Source: Hysterangium stoloniferum
Lineage: Eukaryota; Basidiomycota; Agaricomycetes; Hysterangiales; Hysterangiaceae
Assembly: GCA_015178975.1 (NCBI GenBank)
Contig: WHVD01000025.1
Location: forward strand, 682,001 to 746,000
Direction of reading: 5' to 3'
Length of the DNA: 64,000 bases
The position numbers were made by a program, and so were the translations under genes. Shown piece by piece: positions 10,326 to 22,640 of this stretch (position 1 is the stretch's first letter; each line of letters begins with the position of its first letter). A model generated the notes under the pieces. The model saw only the letters and a program-made list of their open reading frames with translations. It was not told the origin of the DNA and ran no database searches.

Positions 10326-10396
10326 CATGAACTGATCGCATTGATTCCTACTGGAACACAATTTAAACCATCACTTGGAAAGCCTCCAGCCAAAAT

Positions 10397-10407
10397 GTAT
10401 ATAAATA
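10397..10407 (+). promoter_or_regulatory. TATA box of the dehydrogenase gene
   Basis: GTATATAAATAAG lies about 45 bp before the ATG at 10447, which implies a very short 5' UTR. It is the only strong TATA match between the minisatellite and the gene. Confidence 0.6.
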
Positions 10408-10446
10408 AGGGCTCGACAGTCATGTAGGCATTATTCACACCACAAG

Positions 10447-12003
10447 ATGCCAATCATAAGCAACTTACTCGCCAAAGGCTTTTCGAATAGCACACTCTCT
10501 CATACCATATGTCCACCTCCGTCGCAATTCGACCCTGAGAGAGATATGCCAGATCTCAGCGGTAAAGTAAGGTTCCCAAATATCGTTGATCTCAAGTTGT
10601 TTGCAAATCTCTCATTGTATCCACTTCCTAAAGGTTACACTCGTAACAGGTGGAAATTCCGGGATAGGTTACCATACAGTCCGCCACCTACTTTTGAAAA
10701 ACGCCAAAGTTTATCTCGCCGCCCGGTCTGTCTCCAAAGCTGCCGAAGCCATCGCAAAGCTGAAGGAGGACACTGGGAAGGAGGCTATAATGTTGAAACT
10801 TGACTTGGGAGATCTACCTAGTATCAAAAAGGCAGCTGCGGAGTTTCTTCAGAAAGAAGAGGGGTTGGATATTCTGTTCAACAATGCGTAAGTAAAATGG
10901 GATTTCCCCCGAGGTATTGGTTTGACGGCTCGTCTTTCCAGGGGTGTGATGGTACCACCACTGGATCAGCTCACCAGCCAAGGATATGACCTTCGTACGT
11001 GATACACTGCTACAGTTTCATAGCTGAGAGGCTAATGCACCCTCCAGAATTTGGTGCGAATTAATAATGCTCCCCAACAAGCCAAGAAACTAATATCAAA
11101 TACATCAGGCACTAATGTCTTAGGGCACTATTATTTTACGGTAATTGTCCAGTTTATTCAATACGAGCACCCACTCATAATATACATCCACATTATACCA
11201 TGGTAGATGCTGCTCTTCCCCGCCCTCCAACGTTCCACCGCTTCCCGCGGTATTAGAGCTCGAGTGATCAATACATCCTCGTCAGCGCACGAATTCGCAC
11301 CTGGAAACGGTCTTGATTGGTCTGTCGTAAAAGGGGGACTCGAACGGGACGCTACAATCGCTAAGTGGGGGGCGTCGAGGATCCCTGGAAAAGGTGCTAA
11401 TTGGCAACTTTACGGGATCAGCAAGATGGTGCGACATTTGAATTAACCCGTTGTCCTCTATTTCCTTTCAAGCCGCTAATTTTGAACTAAAGGGGAATGT
11501 ACTCTTTACGCACATTTTGAATAGATATCATGGAGATGACGTTATTTCTATTACGCTTCATCCCGGAGTTATTCGGACGGATCTTGCGAGGTACGTGTGG
11601 TATTCATATTAACCATTTTCACACTCACATGGCCTTGACAGGCATGGTACATCCATGGAACAATACTTAGCAGAGAAGATGTTGTATCCTATTGAGTGCG
11701 TTCTGTGCCCGTTCCATTTCTCACATTATCGACTCACTTTTCAATGCCCAGGCTTGGACCGCTAAGTCAACTTTGGGCAGGGACAATGCCCGAGGCAGAA
11801 GAAACGGCCGTCGGAGCTGTACGTCCTTTTTTCCCGTTCCGCGTCATATAATACAAATTGTTGATTGGCTGGCACCTTAGTACCTCATTCCATGGGCCCG
11901 AATTGGCAAAGCCGACCCGCGTGCCGCGAACGAGGCCACGCAAGATGAGCTCAAGGGGTATCTGGAAGAACAAGTTAGGGTTTTCGAGACGTCTACTTCA
12001 TAG
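10447..12003 (+). CDS. Short-chain dehydrogenase/reductase (retinol dehydrogenase/WWOX-like)
   Basis: Probable NAD(P)-dependent SDR of 342 aa; substrate unknown. Exons: 10447-10566, 10634-10887, 10942-10994, 11048-11053, 11109-11140, 11207-11428, 11493-11590, 11642-11695, 11752-11818, 11881-12003 (1,029 nt, all GT-AG). Visible motifs: the Rossmann motif TGGNSGIG near residue 45, LFNNAG, a serine-rich active-site strand INTSSSAHEF, the catalytic YGISK (Tyr-x-x-x-Lys), and LHPGVIRTDL. There is no clear signal peptide. Exon 4 is only 6 nt (AATTTG); with its neighbours it gives DLQFGTNV, the conserved SDR text. The start is supported by the nearby TATA box. I am sure of the family, not of the reaction. 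Confidence 0.87.
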
Positions 12004-12630
12004 TAAATCCCTTAAGATGCTTACTAGCCTCTCAGTCGGGACATGTGATTTCTTTTCTTGCATTACACCTTTTGATGAAGTTCCACAGTGTATATTTATC
12101 TCACGTATACCATGCCCATTATTTATTAATCAACTACAGTTTTCTATTTACTTCGAGCTCCTTTGTTGTTTAATTATTCTGAGGCTTTCCCTGGAATCAA
12201 ATATCTTTTAGACCTCCACCTGTCACTTCTAATTTGTCAAGACAGGCCCACTGGAATTTCTTATTTAACCACTGGGAGCAAGTGACGTCCATTATTTATG
12301 CTTCCGTCATAGGACTCATTTGCAATTGCAATTGCAATGAACTAGATCTTTCTTACAATAATGATCTGCGTGCTGTGATATTAGTAGTGCCACACCGGTT
12401 CTGTATACTTCGGGGGACTGTAAGTCTCGCTATTCCGCACTTGACTGGAACACAAATGCACGGGAGATATACAGTGTGAATAGGGCTAATATCCATTGAA
12501 TTGAAAATTCATGAGCAGAGGTGGAATCAGAACGGTACTACACTAATCTATGCCCCATCATGTAACTCGTCCCCGTCGCACGGCTTCAATCCAAAAATCT
12601 GATCGAGTATGGTGTGGACTTTTCGATCTA
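12004..12630. other. Intergenic between convergent genes
   Basis: This holds the 3' flanks of the SDR gene (plus) and the BTB gene (minus), which converge. Small reading frames are present without motifs. No repeat found elsewhere in the window was seen here. Confidence 0.5.
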
Positions 12631-13759
12631 TCATTGCACGGCGGAAGAATACATAAAATCAATCATAGCGATAAGACATGCCAGTGTCGAAGGGTGAAAC
12701 TCACGTTTGACATAGTTCTCTGTCGAGGGAAGCTCCGTCAGGTAAACCAAGCATTCTCCATAGATAGTTTGACACCATTCGCTGCGCTGACCGGTCCTCA
12801 TAACTTCACTTCTTATTCTTTCCCTGGCACGGGAAATATTGAGAATATCAGACAGCTCAAGAGTGATCCCCTCATCATCTGTCAACGGTTCACTCCGCAA
12901 AGAGATTTCGACAAGTCCCTCCCGTACCCAATCTGGTAATTCTGCAGATCGTCCAATAGATATCTTGGTGAAAGGCGAGGCACAGGCTCGCAACCGTGTG
13001 GATGATTCGGCCAGGAGATCAGACATTTGCCATTGTCGGGCAAAGTGAAATATTGGCTTCCACTCTGCTTCGGTCCATCGTTCGGCGCATTTAGGGTAAC
13101 CGGATATAGTTCTGTATAGAAAAATGGGAAGGGGGTGATGGGTGAGCTCCGGGGAGGAGCAAAGTTAAAAAAAACGCACAGTGGATACAAAATCTCGAGA
13201 ATATGGAGGAAATCAGTCTCTGACATGTCATTCACAGTAATAGGGTCATCATCGGAACTTCCGTTTTGTGCTGTATCTTCCGGGGTGGGAAGTTGGCAAA
13301 GTTGGGAAAAGTAGGCCGAGTCCTTTGTGAACATGTGTCGCGGCACTTTGAAAAGCGTTTCTTCGACCTGGAAAGTCCTCGACAACGGTTGTGAATGGCT
13401 GAAAAAGCGATGAACGAAATACCTGGAATATGATCCCGTCGTCGAGATAATATTCGGCATGTCGGACCGGTTTCAAGTCTGCAACTGGGGATGCGGGGGA
13501 TGGAGGTACCAGGGGAAGGGACCCAAGGTACTCAACTGTCGTGAGATTTCAGTATGCTACACTGGACATAAGTTCAAGTCCGACCTGGAGATCCAAGACT
13601 ATCAAAGGACCTCCGACCGGGAATTGGAATTATGGGAACGCAGGGGGGGGTTTTTTGAGAAGGAGGGGGTGACCAGATCGACGGCATTTCCTGTGGAGAG
13701 AAAACTGGGCTTCTCTCAATGCTTGGAGGCGGACGATAGGCTGCGCGATTTCGTGGCAT
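12631..13759 (-). CDS. BTB/POZ domain protein
   Basis: A 318-aa protein. Exons on the minus strand: 13759-13585, 13535-13423, 13367-13180, 13111-12631 (957 nt). The first ATG, MPRNRAAY, follows a GTG that is not needed. After a proline/serine-rich N-terminus (to about residue 75) comes a BTB fold: RHAEYYLDDGIIFQVEETLF, VPRHMFTKDSAYF, an acidic loop, then FLHILEILYPL. A helical part follows: WKPIFHFARQWQMSDLLAES, and ISIGRSAELPDWVREGLVEI. This arrangement is common in large agaricomycete BTB families, where roles are mostly unknown. BTB domains usually mediate dimerisation or cullin-3 contact (family knowledge). The gene looks intact. Confidence 0.85.
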
Positions 13760-13771
13760 TGCAGCTGACAC

Positions 13772-15128
13772 CGGAAAGGGGACTGGGGTGGATGCTGAAA
13801 GAGGGGAAGAGACAGCGGTACACGAGTCCGTCCGTGGTATTTTTACGAAGCCATGCCTTGAGGTAGAATGCAGGCACGGCTAGTGATTCGATTCGGTGAC
13901 CAAGGCTAAATTATTAATCAATAGCAGCCAGCTCCCGTTTATGGCATATACTTTTAGAAGGTGTGATAAAGGAATTACGCAGGAAGAAGGGAATCGAGCC
14001 GTCAGAAAATTGTATATAACACAGAACTGCCCCAGGGGTTGTAAATAAAGTGTGCATGTGGTGGCGGCGAGTCCGTGACAACTGACATCACGACATACGC
14101 TAGGGAGGCAGAAGATGCGGAGGCACCGTATACAAACGGCGAGGTTTGTGAGTATATTATTAAAGTGTTCGATTTAGCACCTGTCCACAAGTACTCGATA
14201 CCTCGAAGCTCGGCACACTAACCCTAACCCTTGTAATACGTAATGGCGATTCAAGGGTGGTTCGGATTGATTCGACAGTATCTCACGTGTATAAACATCG
14301 CCATGGTAGAGTATCTGCAAGGTGGTGAGGGAACTACCAAGCGGTCCATCTATAGTGGCGACGTTAAGGTGGTTGATAAATTATATCACCACGGAGGCCG
14401 ATATAGGAGTCCGACATTATACGTATGTAGGCCTCGTCTAATAGCTGACACAATCTGTTGCTCATAGGAAAAAGAACTTGGAAATGTTGAGTAAGGTTTA
14501 ATATGCCGTCAGACATCTCTTTCTGATTTTTTTTACTCCTAAGATGCCGTGGCAATTAGGTAAGGGAAAAAAATATAAGGGAACAATATGGAACCTACAT
14601 GTATCCATAATAGCTCTTATCCATGACTTTGGCTCTGTCTACCATGCAGTCATCTGAGTTCGGTCACTTCTGGTGCCAGTCTATATCTGTGTCTGAGTGG
14701 TGGTTTATTCGTCCACTAGGGTCACTATTTTGTGCTCCAATCCCCCCCTCTATTTTATCATTCTAACAAATTCATTGCCACCCACCTGTCCAGCCGCACT
14801 GTTACATTCTTATCGCAATACTCATTCTTTCAAGGTTACGGCATGAATGAAGTAAAGTATGTTAAATTTTTGGTTGTTTGGCCGTAATCTCATTCGATGG
14901 ACACCTGTGGGTCCTCAGTAAAGTAGCTGAGTAACCTAACTATACCAGCGTATAGGTACCTCCTCCTGCGTCAACAAAGCAAGCTGTCTCTGTTAGTATG
15001 CTGTTACATATATGCAACATTCTACATCTGATCTATGATAGGATCCTACTGAGTACCTGGAGAATGATAGATGCGATTCAGAACGTCACATTAGTTAGGA
15101 CCATCTGAATCCTCTACTTATTTACTTA
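13772..15128. other. Intergenic, nothing recognised
   Basis: This 1.36-kb region separates the divergent BTB and F-box genes and must hold both promoters. I see no tandem repeat and no element end. A T-rich run near 14525 precedes AT-rich sequence. No gene motifs occur in the short frames. Confidence 0.5.
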
Positions 15129-16601
15129 ATGTTGATCTTAACAAACCAGCCGATAGAACTTCTGGATCAAATTATTTTTCATGTAGAATCTCCTCCAGAT
15201 TTATTGTCGTTTGCGCTTACTTGCCACATACTCCATGACATCATTGTGCCTAATCACATACAGTTTCGCCGCGTTTCTTGCCGTTCCAAGGAGACTGAGG
15301 TATGGGAGAAGCTATGCCACTATCCCCACTTGACAGCTCGTATCCGAAGAGTGGATTTGAGTAATGAAATGCACAATTTCCCCTGTTTCCACCTCCCTTC
15401 TACGAAGGCACAAGATCAAACAAAGTCATTGTCAGCACAAGATCTCGATATACCCCCGCTGATCCGTGCCATGCGTACTATGATCTCCGTGGAACAATTC
15501 TCGTGGTCCTATGACGGAGAAACTGGTGTTGATATCGCGGTACTCGCAAAGGCGCTGCGAGATTTTTGCCCGCGCCTGCGGGGGTTATCTCTAACTTCAT
15601 GGAGCAGTGACGATCTCATTTCCGTGTGGTTTCATGCGATGAATTCTGACGTATGTATTCTCTTCATATGAGGAACATGTGTGAAAATAACTCCCTGTCA
15701 GCAACTCTCAAATCTCACCCAGATCTCCATCTGCACGAGTCATCTCACCGTGATTGCTGATGGAACTATAATAGAATCAGTTTTTGGCATGTTTACAAAC
15801 AATTTTATTCGATTAAAGGATTTAAGACTATCAGTTACCAACTGGGACGTACTTCACCCTATACTCGAACTGTCATATCTGCCAACTCTACAAAGGTTAT
15901 GCATCGTTTTCGCACAAAGTGTTGCGGCCCCACATAAAGATTTTGTCTGCTTCATTCAAAATCATGGATCTATTGAAGCCCTTTCCCTTGGTTTTTCAGC
16001 CGAATTACCGTTGTGGATGCCTAAACTGCGCAAGTTAGAAATGCGTCCAGGGTATATCCCTCCGCAGATTGCGATTAATATCAACTGTCTAGAATTAACG
16101 CATGCCGTAAAAGATCTTACATTCCTTAGTAACATGCCGCAGCTTCGATACTTGACTCTCGTAGGGATGGATGCTGTCTCCCACGTGGCACGCTACGCAC
16201 CACACATAGAACGTTTATCTCTGGGGCATGGATGGATTGCTCTAGGGGTGTGTAATATTAAAGATATAATCGTATTAAAGGCTCACGCTCGCCTTCAGAA
16301 ATGTTTTGACGTTTTCATAGAACATCTTACCAACCTCTCGCGTCTCACCCATCTCTGTAGTTTTTACGTCAATCCTCGGGAGAGTGCAGCCATTAAAATA
16401 CGCATGGCAGAGTTGCCACTGTTGACTTATTTGAGGATTCTATCCAATATATGGGGCGAGACTGACGATGGAGGAGAAGATGGATGGCTGATGGTCAAGA
16501 GGGATGAAAGTGGGAAATATTTGGACTGTGTTTCTCCGCCGTCGTTGCGGAATGTGTCGCAAAAAGGATGGGGTGGGCATTTTTATTCCCTCGGGTACTG
16601 A
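15129..16601 (+). CDS. F-box protein
   Basis: A 473-aa protein from two exons, 15129-15650 and 15702-16601 (1,422 nt; intron GTATGT...CAG, 51 nt). The F-box lies at the N-terminus, residues about 5-50: NQPIELLDQIIFHVESPPDL then LSFALTCHILHDIIVPNHIQ. The rest is LRR-like, with repeated L-x-x-L spacing (LTQISICTSHL, LKDLRLSVTNWDVL, LRYLTLVGMDAV, IERLSLGHGW). F-box proteins recruit substrates to SCF ubiquitin ligases (family knowledge); the target is unknown. The reading frame is clean. The gene may be an intact relative of the F-box fragments amplified in the repeats of this window, but sequence similarity is weak by eye. Confidence 0.87.
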
Positions 16602-17101
16602 CATCGTTGGGAAAAGACATGTGTCCTTTTCGTTTATTTTCATTTGTCTACTTTATTTTACCCTTGCATCACGTTCAATTTATGGAAAACGCAGTTACAA
16701 TGAAATGTTATGTAACTATAATCATTAATTTCTGCTCTGTACTTACTTCCCATATCCACTTACCATTACCAGTACTGTTCCCCGGAGTAGGATCGTGCAA
16801 AGTCAATATGATGCCATGGCACTTGTGTATTTGCGATAAATCATAGGAACTCGAAGTTTTAAAGTACTACCGGAAACTTGAATAGGCACTGCAGGATGCA
16901 TCACAAGGCTAATCGTATATAATCTTCATTTAGTTTTTCCAATCGGTCCCATCCGATGTCTTGTCATCTACACTGGACAAAGCGGGCTCTAGGTGTTGTG
17001 AGTGCCGGTATTGGGGATTGATCATAACATCTGTGTGAGTCGTGACATGGACGCCAAGCATCTGTATGGCGAACATCAATTCCAATTGACAATATCTCAG
17101 G
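16602..17101. other. Intergenic between convergent genes
   Basis: 3' flanks of the F-box gene and of the minus-strand DUF6534 gene. Only short shadow frames are present. No repeats recognised. Confidence 0.5.
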
Positions 17102-18829
17102 TTAAGAGGGACCTACTTTGGTATTGTCTTGTCTTCTTGCGAAGGAAGAAAGTGAAATGCCTTGTGCGTTGTTGAAATTGTCTTCGAAATTACGACGGTT
17201 ATTTAATCTGAATCGGTAGGAAGTGTGTAACTCATCATTTATTCCATGAATTATTTTTGAAGTTGGAGACTCACGTCGCAAGCAAAGTATTTGCGTAGAA
17301 TTTCGCAAGCATGATAGTGCAGAAAACGTCGATGAGTGTTTTATCAAAGGCGGTGAACTGGAATGTTGCGAACAAGGTCAGATCAATAATGTGGGCGACA
17401 AGGAAGAAAACCCTCACAAACACGATGTCAAGGATGGCCCACAAACTATTTATGTTAAATACGATCGGCACTCCTTTCAACGGGTATACGAAGAAGAGAC
17501 GGACCTGGTGAGAATCCCAGTGTTGATTGTCCATGTAATAAGTCTCGTGATGAGATTGTTTGTCCGGGAAATGCCAGTGCGCGATCTCCAAAGCGAACGC
17601 ACAGTGGCCGCGCTGACTAGAATATCACAAAGCGCAGCCGATCCTAGCCATGTATCTACTGCCCACTAGGAAGCGTAGTTGAGATGCAAAGAGCAAACAA
17701 AATATTTGATTTGTGACGAACTGTATATTTAGAGAATTGTGTATACTCTGTTGAGACGAATCTTGGCTGGATGTTAGGAAACGATTTTTGAAGAAAATGC
17801 AAGAGTAAGCGCACGCAAATGCTGCGGAAGCTAAATTTGAGTAGGAATGTTGATATCATTGGTCAATGTATAAGTATAATAAGTTAAGAACATCAAGACG
17901 TACCACACCCGAACGCTGCATTACTTATGGGAGGTCAATTCGACAGGAAAAGGAACAAGACGCCTCACCAATCTGAACCAACGCGAGCACTAAAATGAAA
18001 GCGGACACTAAGGTGTTGAATCTACCTTTGTCCACTGCGGCAAGAGGTTAGGAGAGTAATCGCGCAAACAAAACAATACCTACGCATCCAGCATCGGTGA
18101 ATGAGAAATACTTGGGAAATGCAAGCCACGATTGTCTTGTGAAACAAAATACATTAACATCTTTCCGAAAGATGTAACAGATAATATTACGCACTGTAAT
18201 CACGACATGTAACTGTGGGGAAGAATGTCGAATCAACATTTTTCACGAGTATCCACAATGTTTACATACGTTAAATGACCAAATATTTCTTTGGATTGCT
18301 GCATAATCTCCGAAGTTCGTGATAAGATACTTATATGTCATATGAGTGACCAACACCATATGGAACGTCTCCAAAACCCTGTATAGACGAAGTGAGCGAG
18401 GAATACAAACATTCGCTATGAACGGATATACCAAACAGAAGCCACAAGGCTCTTCACATACGGCCGGTCCTTGGGATACTGTTGATAATACGAGAATGTC
18501 TGTTCCAATGATAAATGTGAGCACAGCTTTGAGCCTGGGACAGGTACTGTACTACCTGTAGCGTCAGAATCCCGTATCTTTTTGAGGTTTCAGTGGCATC
18601 ATCAACTCATGTCCCAATAGAAATGTATTATGGTTACGAGATGACTTACAGACTGGATATTTCATGTCAGGTGTGTGCGAACCAAGGGGGACACTATACT
18701 CACATTAGGGCGAGAAAGACGCCAATAAGGACAATTCCTATACCAAAGTTATTCGAAAACGGTGTAACAAAATAATAAATTAAAGAGATAGGTACCCCAA
18801 GTATTATCCAGAGGAATAGCTGCAGGCAT
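17102..18829 (-). CDS. DUF6534-type seven-helix membrane protein
   Basis: A 289-aa multi-pass membrane protein of a family abundant in agaricomycetes; function unknown. Fourteen exons on the minus strand: 18829-18796, 18737-18704, 18577-18556, 18499-18432, 18378-18270, 18212-18195, 18135-18084, 18034-17969, 17915-17904, 17830-17747, 17658-17505, 17445-17418, 17357-17275, 17207-17102 (870 nt). Family landmarks in order: PLDNTWGIVLIGVFLALIYG, ILTLQTFSYYQQYPKDRPYV, VLETFHMVLVTHMTYKYLIT, CISQVFLIHRCWMLDK, WLGSAALCDILVSA, NNLITRLITWTINTGILTS, and MLAKFYANTLLATLN. Exons of 12, 18, 22 and 28 nt make it hard to predict automatically. All junctions are GT-AG and the frame closes exactly. Confidence 0.82.
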
Positions 18830-20550
18830 CTTCTAGTTAGTTAGAAAGATGTGGAATCAGGGAGCGAAAGGGGGCAAAGAGTAAAGCCGTAGAATCCGTT
18901 TGTCAGAAGATGTAAGAATCCACCCTCACTCATATACATTATTTAGCGACGGCAAACTTATTCAGCGGATGCCAACTAAGCCTCACCGAGTTAGCTTAAA
19001 GCTCATCATGAACATTAGATTCAACCGCTCAAAATTCACTAAAAATGTAGCTAGCGGATTGCATTGATATTGAGAGAAATTTATGCACTTAATTTCATAT
19101 GTATTCTCAAGAAATTATTTGTCATCAAAGACGATAGATTGGGTCCTCCAGATACACACCAAATCGAGACCATGAGGAAGTGACCGAAGGAAAAACATAA
19201 GTCCAACCAAGGTATTCTATGATCCATCAGTATTTGACACCCGTCAAAATATGAGGCTCGGACAAACAAGTAGACGCCTTAGGAAAATTGTCAGTATACA
19301 GTTCACATGTCAGATGATTTTCAATGTACTTAGTATATTTGTAGGAGGCCAAGAATATCTGCATCTATTTATTTGTCAAACAGCTAGTGGATGGTTCGAC
19401 GTCTCGACTGCTGTTCACGCCAACTGTTTCCTATGTGATGTTCAATTTTTGAGTTGGTTTTCCGGTGCGAATTGACTTTTTGAGTTGGTTTTCCTGTGTG
19501 AATTGACTTTTTGAGTTTGACAAATGTCCAACCCCGTGTCAAACAGGAAGATGCCGGCGGTAGGGCCACCGCAGATGGCCGAGCATTCCCGATTCTTGTC
19601 TATTACAGTTCGGCAATTAGGCATCGGACGTAACTACATATTACGTGCAACCGCATTCAAAGCGGTAGGGAGTTTCAAAATCAATTTCATACACGTCTTT
19701 CTCTCAAAATCTGTTAAGATCGGAAGATGAATACCTTGTACAAAGTTGCCTGACACCGCATGGAAGACACCGCATGGAAAATATATCATGGATCTTACGG
19801 ATAGCAATCTTTGGGTGAGATACAGCAAATTTAGCAACTACGTGACTAGGCTCAAATATCGACTAGAATCTTAGAGTCAGTAACACCGACTCTATAGGAG
19901 GCAGGGGCGGTGTGCCTGACCCGATGACGAGTTGCTGAGGTACTACATATTTTAGCCAATGAAAGTTTTATCGCCTTAGTTGCTCACCTAAGGGCTACAA
20001 TTAAGGCTTATAATATATAGTTCCGTGCTCTTATATCTCTACACAGAAATGTCCCTGATTTTTTCTTTTTTTTGAGGGGGTCTGTCATATATGTATGAGC
20101 AATCATGGAAAGTTATAAGATAAGCTATATCGTCATCCCGCTGAAAAGATACGAAGGCAAGACCATTTGGCGTGACAGGGGAGATTCAAACTCCACTGAT
20201 CTACGCGAGGTGACTATGTTGACGCGATGCGAATTTTTTTCTTGCAGTACGCCAAAGGTCGTGTCTGACCCTTTGGTGACCTCTCAGAGAAAAGCTTGCT
20301 ACGGAGAGAGGGCAACATCACATGAGCGATATTTGCATACCGCGTGACAATTTGATGTATGTCGTGCAAAGTCGTCAATGTCGACACGCTGTTGGAGGGA
20401 TGAAATTGTCGCATTAGCCAAGATTCTACACAACGTGCGAAAAATGACCCGAAAAAACTGGTCACCAAAACGCCATGGGAAAAATTTCGGACACTTTTTT
20501 TCAACCAACCGCTGGAGTCATTTTCTCGCCGCAAAAATCAATGACGGATA
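18830..20550. other. Intergenic with a short tandem repeat and unassigned frames
   Basis: A 30-35 bp unit containing GACTTTTTGAGTTGGTTTTC is repeated two to three times at about 19445-19515. On the minus strand 19837-19384 has open stretches (for example GNFVQGIHLPILTDFERK and ICGGPTAGIFLFDTGLDI) that could be joined by a 45-nt GT-AG intron, but I do not recognise the product and see no convincing start. The remainder shows nothing. Confidence 0.35.
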
Positions 20551-20895
20551 TTAAATTTGTTTAACCGTAACTGTAGTTGCCGGATTGAATGTGATACAAA
20601 CCCCGCCAATCACATATACCGAAGTAACATTGGTTAAGGATCCGGCGGATGATTTATATCTACTTGATCTTTTGAGTTTTTGGACTCCAGCCGAGAGAAG
20701 CGTCTGATAGTTCCCTTTAGTCTCATAGTATGAAGCTTGTAGGTTAAGGACGTTAGAGACCGCTTCAATTGTTGATTGATAGTCTGGCTCAATACAAGTG
20801 CCTCTTAGAAGATCTTCCTTTGGATGGTCACAATAGATCTTGGAATTGGATAGATCCGAGTCGGGAAACAAGGAGCTTTTTGTTGGCAAAGCCAT
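20551..20895 (-). CDS. Small unrecognised open reading frame
   Basis: 114 codons from an ATG at 20895, beginning MALPTKSSLFPDSDLSNSKI and ending NPATTVTVKQI. The frame is also open upstream of the ATG through a hydrophobic, cysteine-rich stretch (KCCCVFAFLLCSCYHGS) without its own ATG, so a missing first exon with a signal peptide is possible. No family motif is seen. It could equally be chance or a relic, because it sits at the edge of repeat sequence. Confidence 0.25.
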   Translation of the reverse strand: MALPTKSSLFPDSDLSNSKIYCDHPKEDLLRGTCIEPDYQSTIEAVSNVLNLQASYYETKGNYQTLLSAGVQKLKRSSRYKSSAGSLTNVTSVYVIGGVCITFNPATTVTVKQI

Positions 20896-21054
20896 CCTAG
20901 CTAACAGATGTGTAGCAAGGTGGCTTCCATGATAACAGGAACAAAGTAGAAATGCGAAAACACAACAACATTTGAGGCTATATCGTCCAATCCGATCAGA
21001 AAAGTCCTCGAAAGAATATTGACTAATATCGATCGCTTCGGGTCTTGTTTTCCT

Positions 21055-21405
21055 TATCCTTAACCGACTTTAAATCGGTTAAGGATCCGATGAGCGATTG
21101 GCCGAGTTTATATAAAATAAGCCTGGAGCAAGGGCTTTTCCCGGTGATTTGAATCACGAATAGCTTTTTCCAATTTTTCTGTTATTACTCAGTGGACTAT
21201 ACAATATTGAAGGAGTTTATATTTAATGATATGGTTGATGCTTAAAGAATCCTATGTACACCTGATCACCCTCCACCTACCTTTGGATCCTTAACCAATT
21301 TTAAATCTTAGAAGGATCTAATAGAGTTTATTGGAGTTTATATAAGATAAGGCTCTACTACGGATCCTAAAATCATTTGGAGAGAGGGGTTTTCCTGGTG
21401 ATAGA
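21055..21405. repeat. GGATCC-rich repeat cassette, direct copy of 6060-6420
   Basis: Nearly the same text as 6060-6420, including the CCTTAACCGA/TCGGTTAAGG palindrome, the ends GGCTTTTCCCGGTG and GGTTTTCCTGGTG, and GTTTATATAAGATAAGGC. Related pieces occur at 40193-40282, 41025-41108, 43955-44040 (minus) and 47185-47215. The end CACCGGGAAAAGCCC (complement) may be a terminal motif of a small DNA element. No coding capacity. Confidence 0.65.
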
Positions 21406-22330
21406 CTGCCATTATCATCTATGATAAAATATTGTTAAAATATTTATTGAGATTTGTTCACAGGCTACAGTGACGGCATAGGGATATGCTCCGTGTCGCT
21501 GGTGATGACATTCCATCGTTAGGAAAAGGGAACAGTGTATCTAAATTATAAAGTGTTGTATTGACTGAAATAACACGGTGAGCCGATTAATTCTTTCTTC
21601 TCTCCATGGTTGAATATCACATTGCGAAAATCCTTCACCAGTTATATGTAGTAGTAGTTGTGGGGACCAAGTGGAAATCCGAGCCACCGCCTCCTGTCAC
21701 TCGGTAATAACATGAAATTGGAAAAGCTATCCGTGATTCAAATAGCCCTTTAAAATGCAAGAAAGCTAATGTGTGAGTGCGGAATCGTTTCTTAAACTAG
21801 GTGACAATAATACCCCACCACCTTTCAAGTCAGATCTAGACAGATAGGCGAAGATCCCCCGGAATCCGAACTAATTTCAAGGTTATTGTTATAAAACAAT
21901 GGAGTTTGTGGAAAGAGACAGCTCATTGTCCGATCCTATAATGTGATCGACGGCGACTTTCTTCATTGTTATCGGACGTATATAAGGCGAGCACAAATTC
22001 GAATTCACATCAGACTCATACTTCTGTGCTATCTCGCTACCTCTAGACAATATACTTCCTGAGTGAAGTAGTCTTATAGCCGAGAATGTGAATGGGAGGA
22101 GGGGGCGCGAGGACATAAAGGTATCTGCTGTGCTATTTCGAAAGTGACATCCACGATTACACTACGTATTCATAGACTAGCAAGCAAGCAGGGACTATCG
22201 GTTCCAAGCTGGAAATCCTCTCTCCAGATCTAGGTATAATTTAACCCCCGTGATACTGCTAACCTGAGTTAGTCACAACTCACGACTGACGTAGAGTGCT
22301 GTGCCAGAGAAGAGAATTCGAAGGCTGAGG
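21406..22330 (+). repeat. F-box-derived dispersed repeat, copy B (partial)
   Basis: This copy runs parallel to 49290-50170, with the same landmarks: GCTACAGTGACGGCAT, GATGACATTCCATCGT, CAAGTGGAA, GACGTATATAAGGCGAGC near 21975, then CACGACTGACGTAGAGTG near 22285. It lacks the hairpin and most of the F-box/LRR coding part. It is degenerate throughout. Confidence 0.65.
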
Positions 22331-22380
22331 TCCCGAGTATATGTATTCACGGATGGCGGAGATATAAATGACGATAAATA

Positions 22381-22640
22381 TTAGCAGCTAGGCACAGGGT
22401 TCTTAATGTAATCTCCTCTAGATTCCTCTATGTTTTGGGCAGTGACAATCTTGCAGCTCTGTCTGAAGGCGGCCTGCTTGAGCAACAAGTCCCATTCCTC
22501 CTCGGTGAAAGAATCAATATACACGAGGCATTTGTGTTCCATTATTTTACTGATGACATATTGTGTTTTAGATATCACTTTGATGGACGACAACCTCCCC
22601 CTCCAACCGAACGAGATGCTTCAGCTCGAGGAGACAGTTG
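22381..22640 (-). pseudogene. Relic of the unrecognised (F-box/LRR-like) gene
   Basis: Minus-strand text YVISKIMEHKCLVYIDSFTE, then EEWDLLLKQAAFRQS and NIEESRGDYIKN, matches the relic at 5395-5593. Upstream (22640-22700) a further matched stretch follows as an inverted copy of 23345-23440. It is a fragment, not a whole gene. Confidence 0.45.

Noticed and set aside
10075-10427. Overlapping frames of 142 and 86 codons
   Set aside because: They run across the minisatellite upstream of the dehydrogenase gene; the composition is explained by the repeat and there is no family motif.
11429-11492. Apparent one-base phase error in the dehydrogenase gene
   Set aside because: It appears only if the acceptor at 11472 is used. 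The acceptor at 11492 restores the conserved text SKMGNVLF and the total becomes a multiple of three.
20180-20225. Possible tRNA T-arm (GATTCAAACTCC)
   Set aside because: No matching A box and no cloverleaf nearby.
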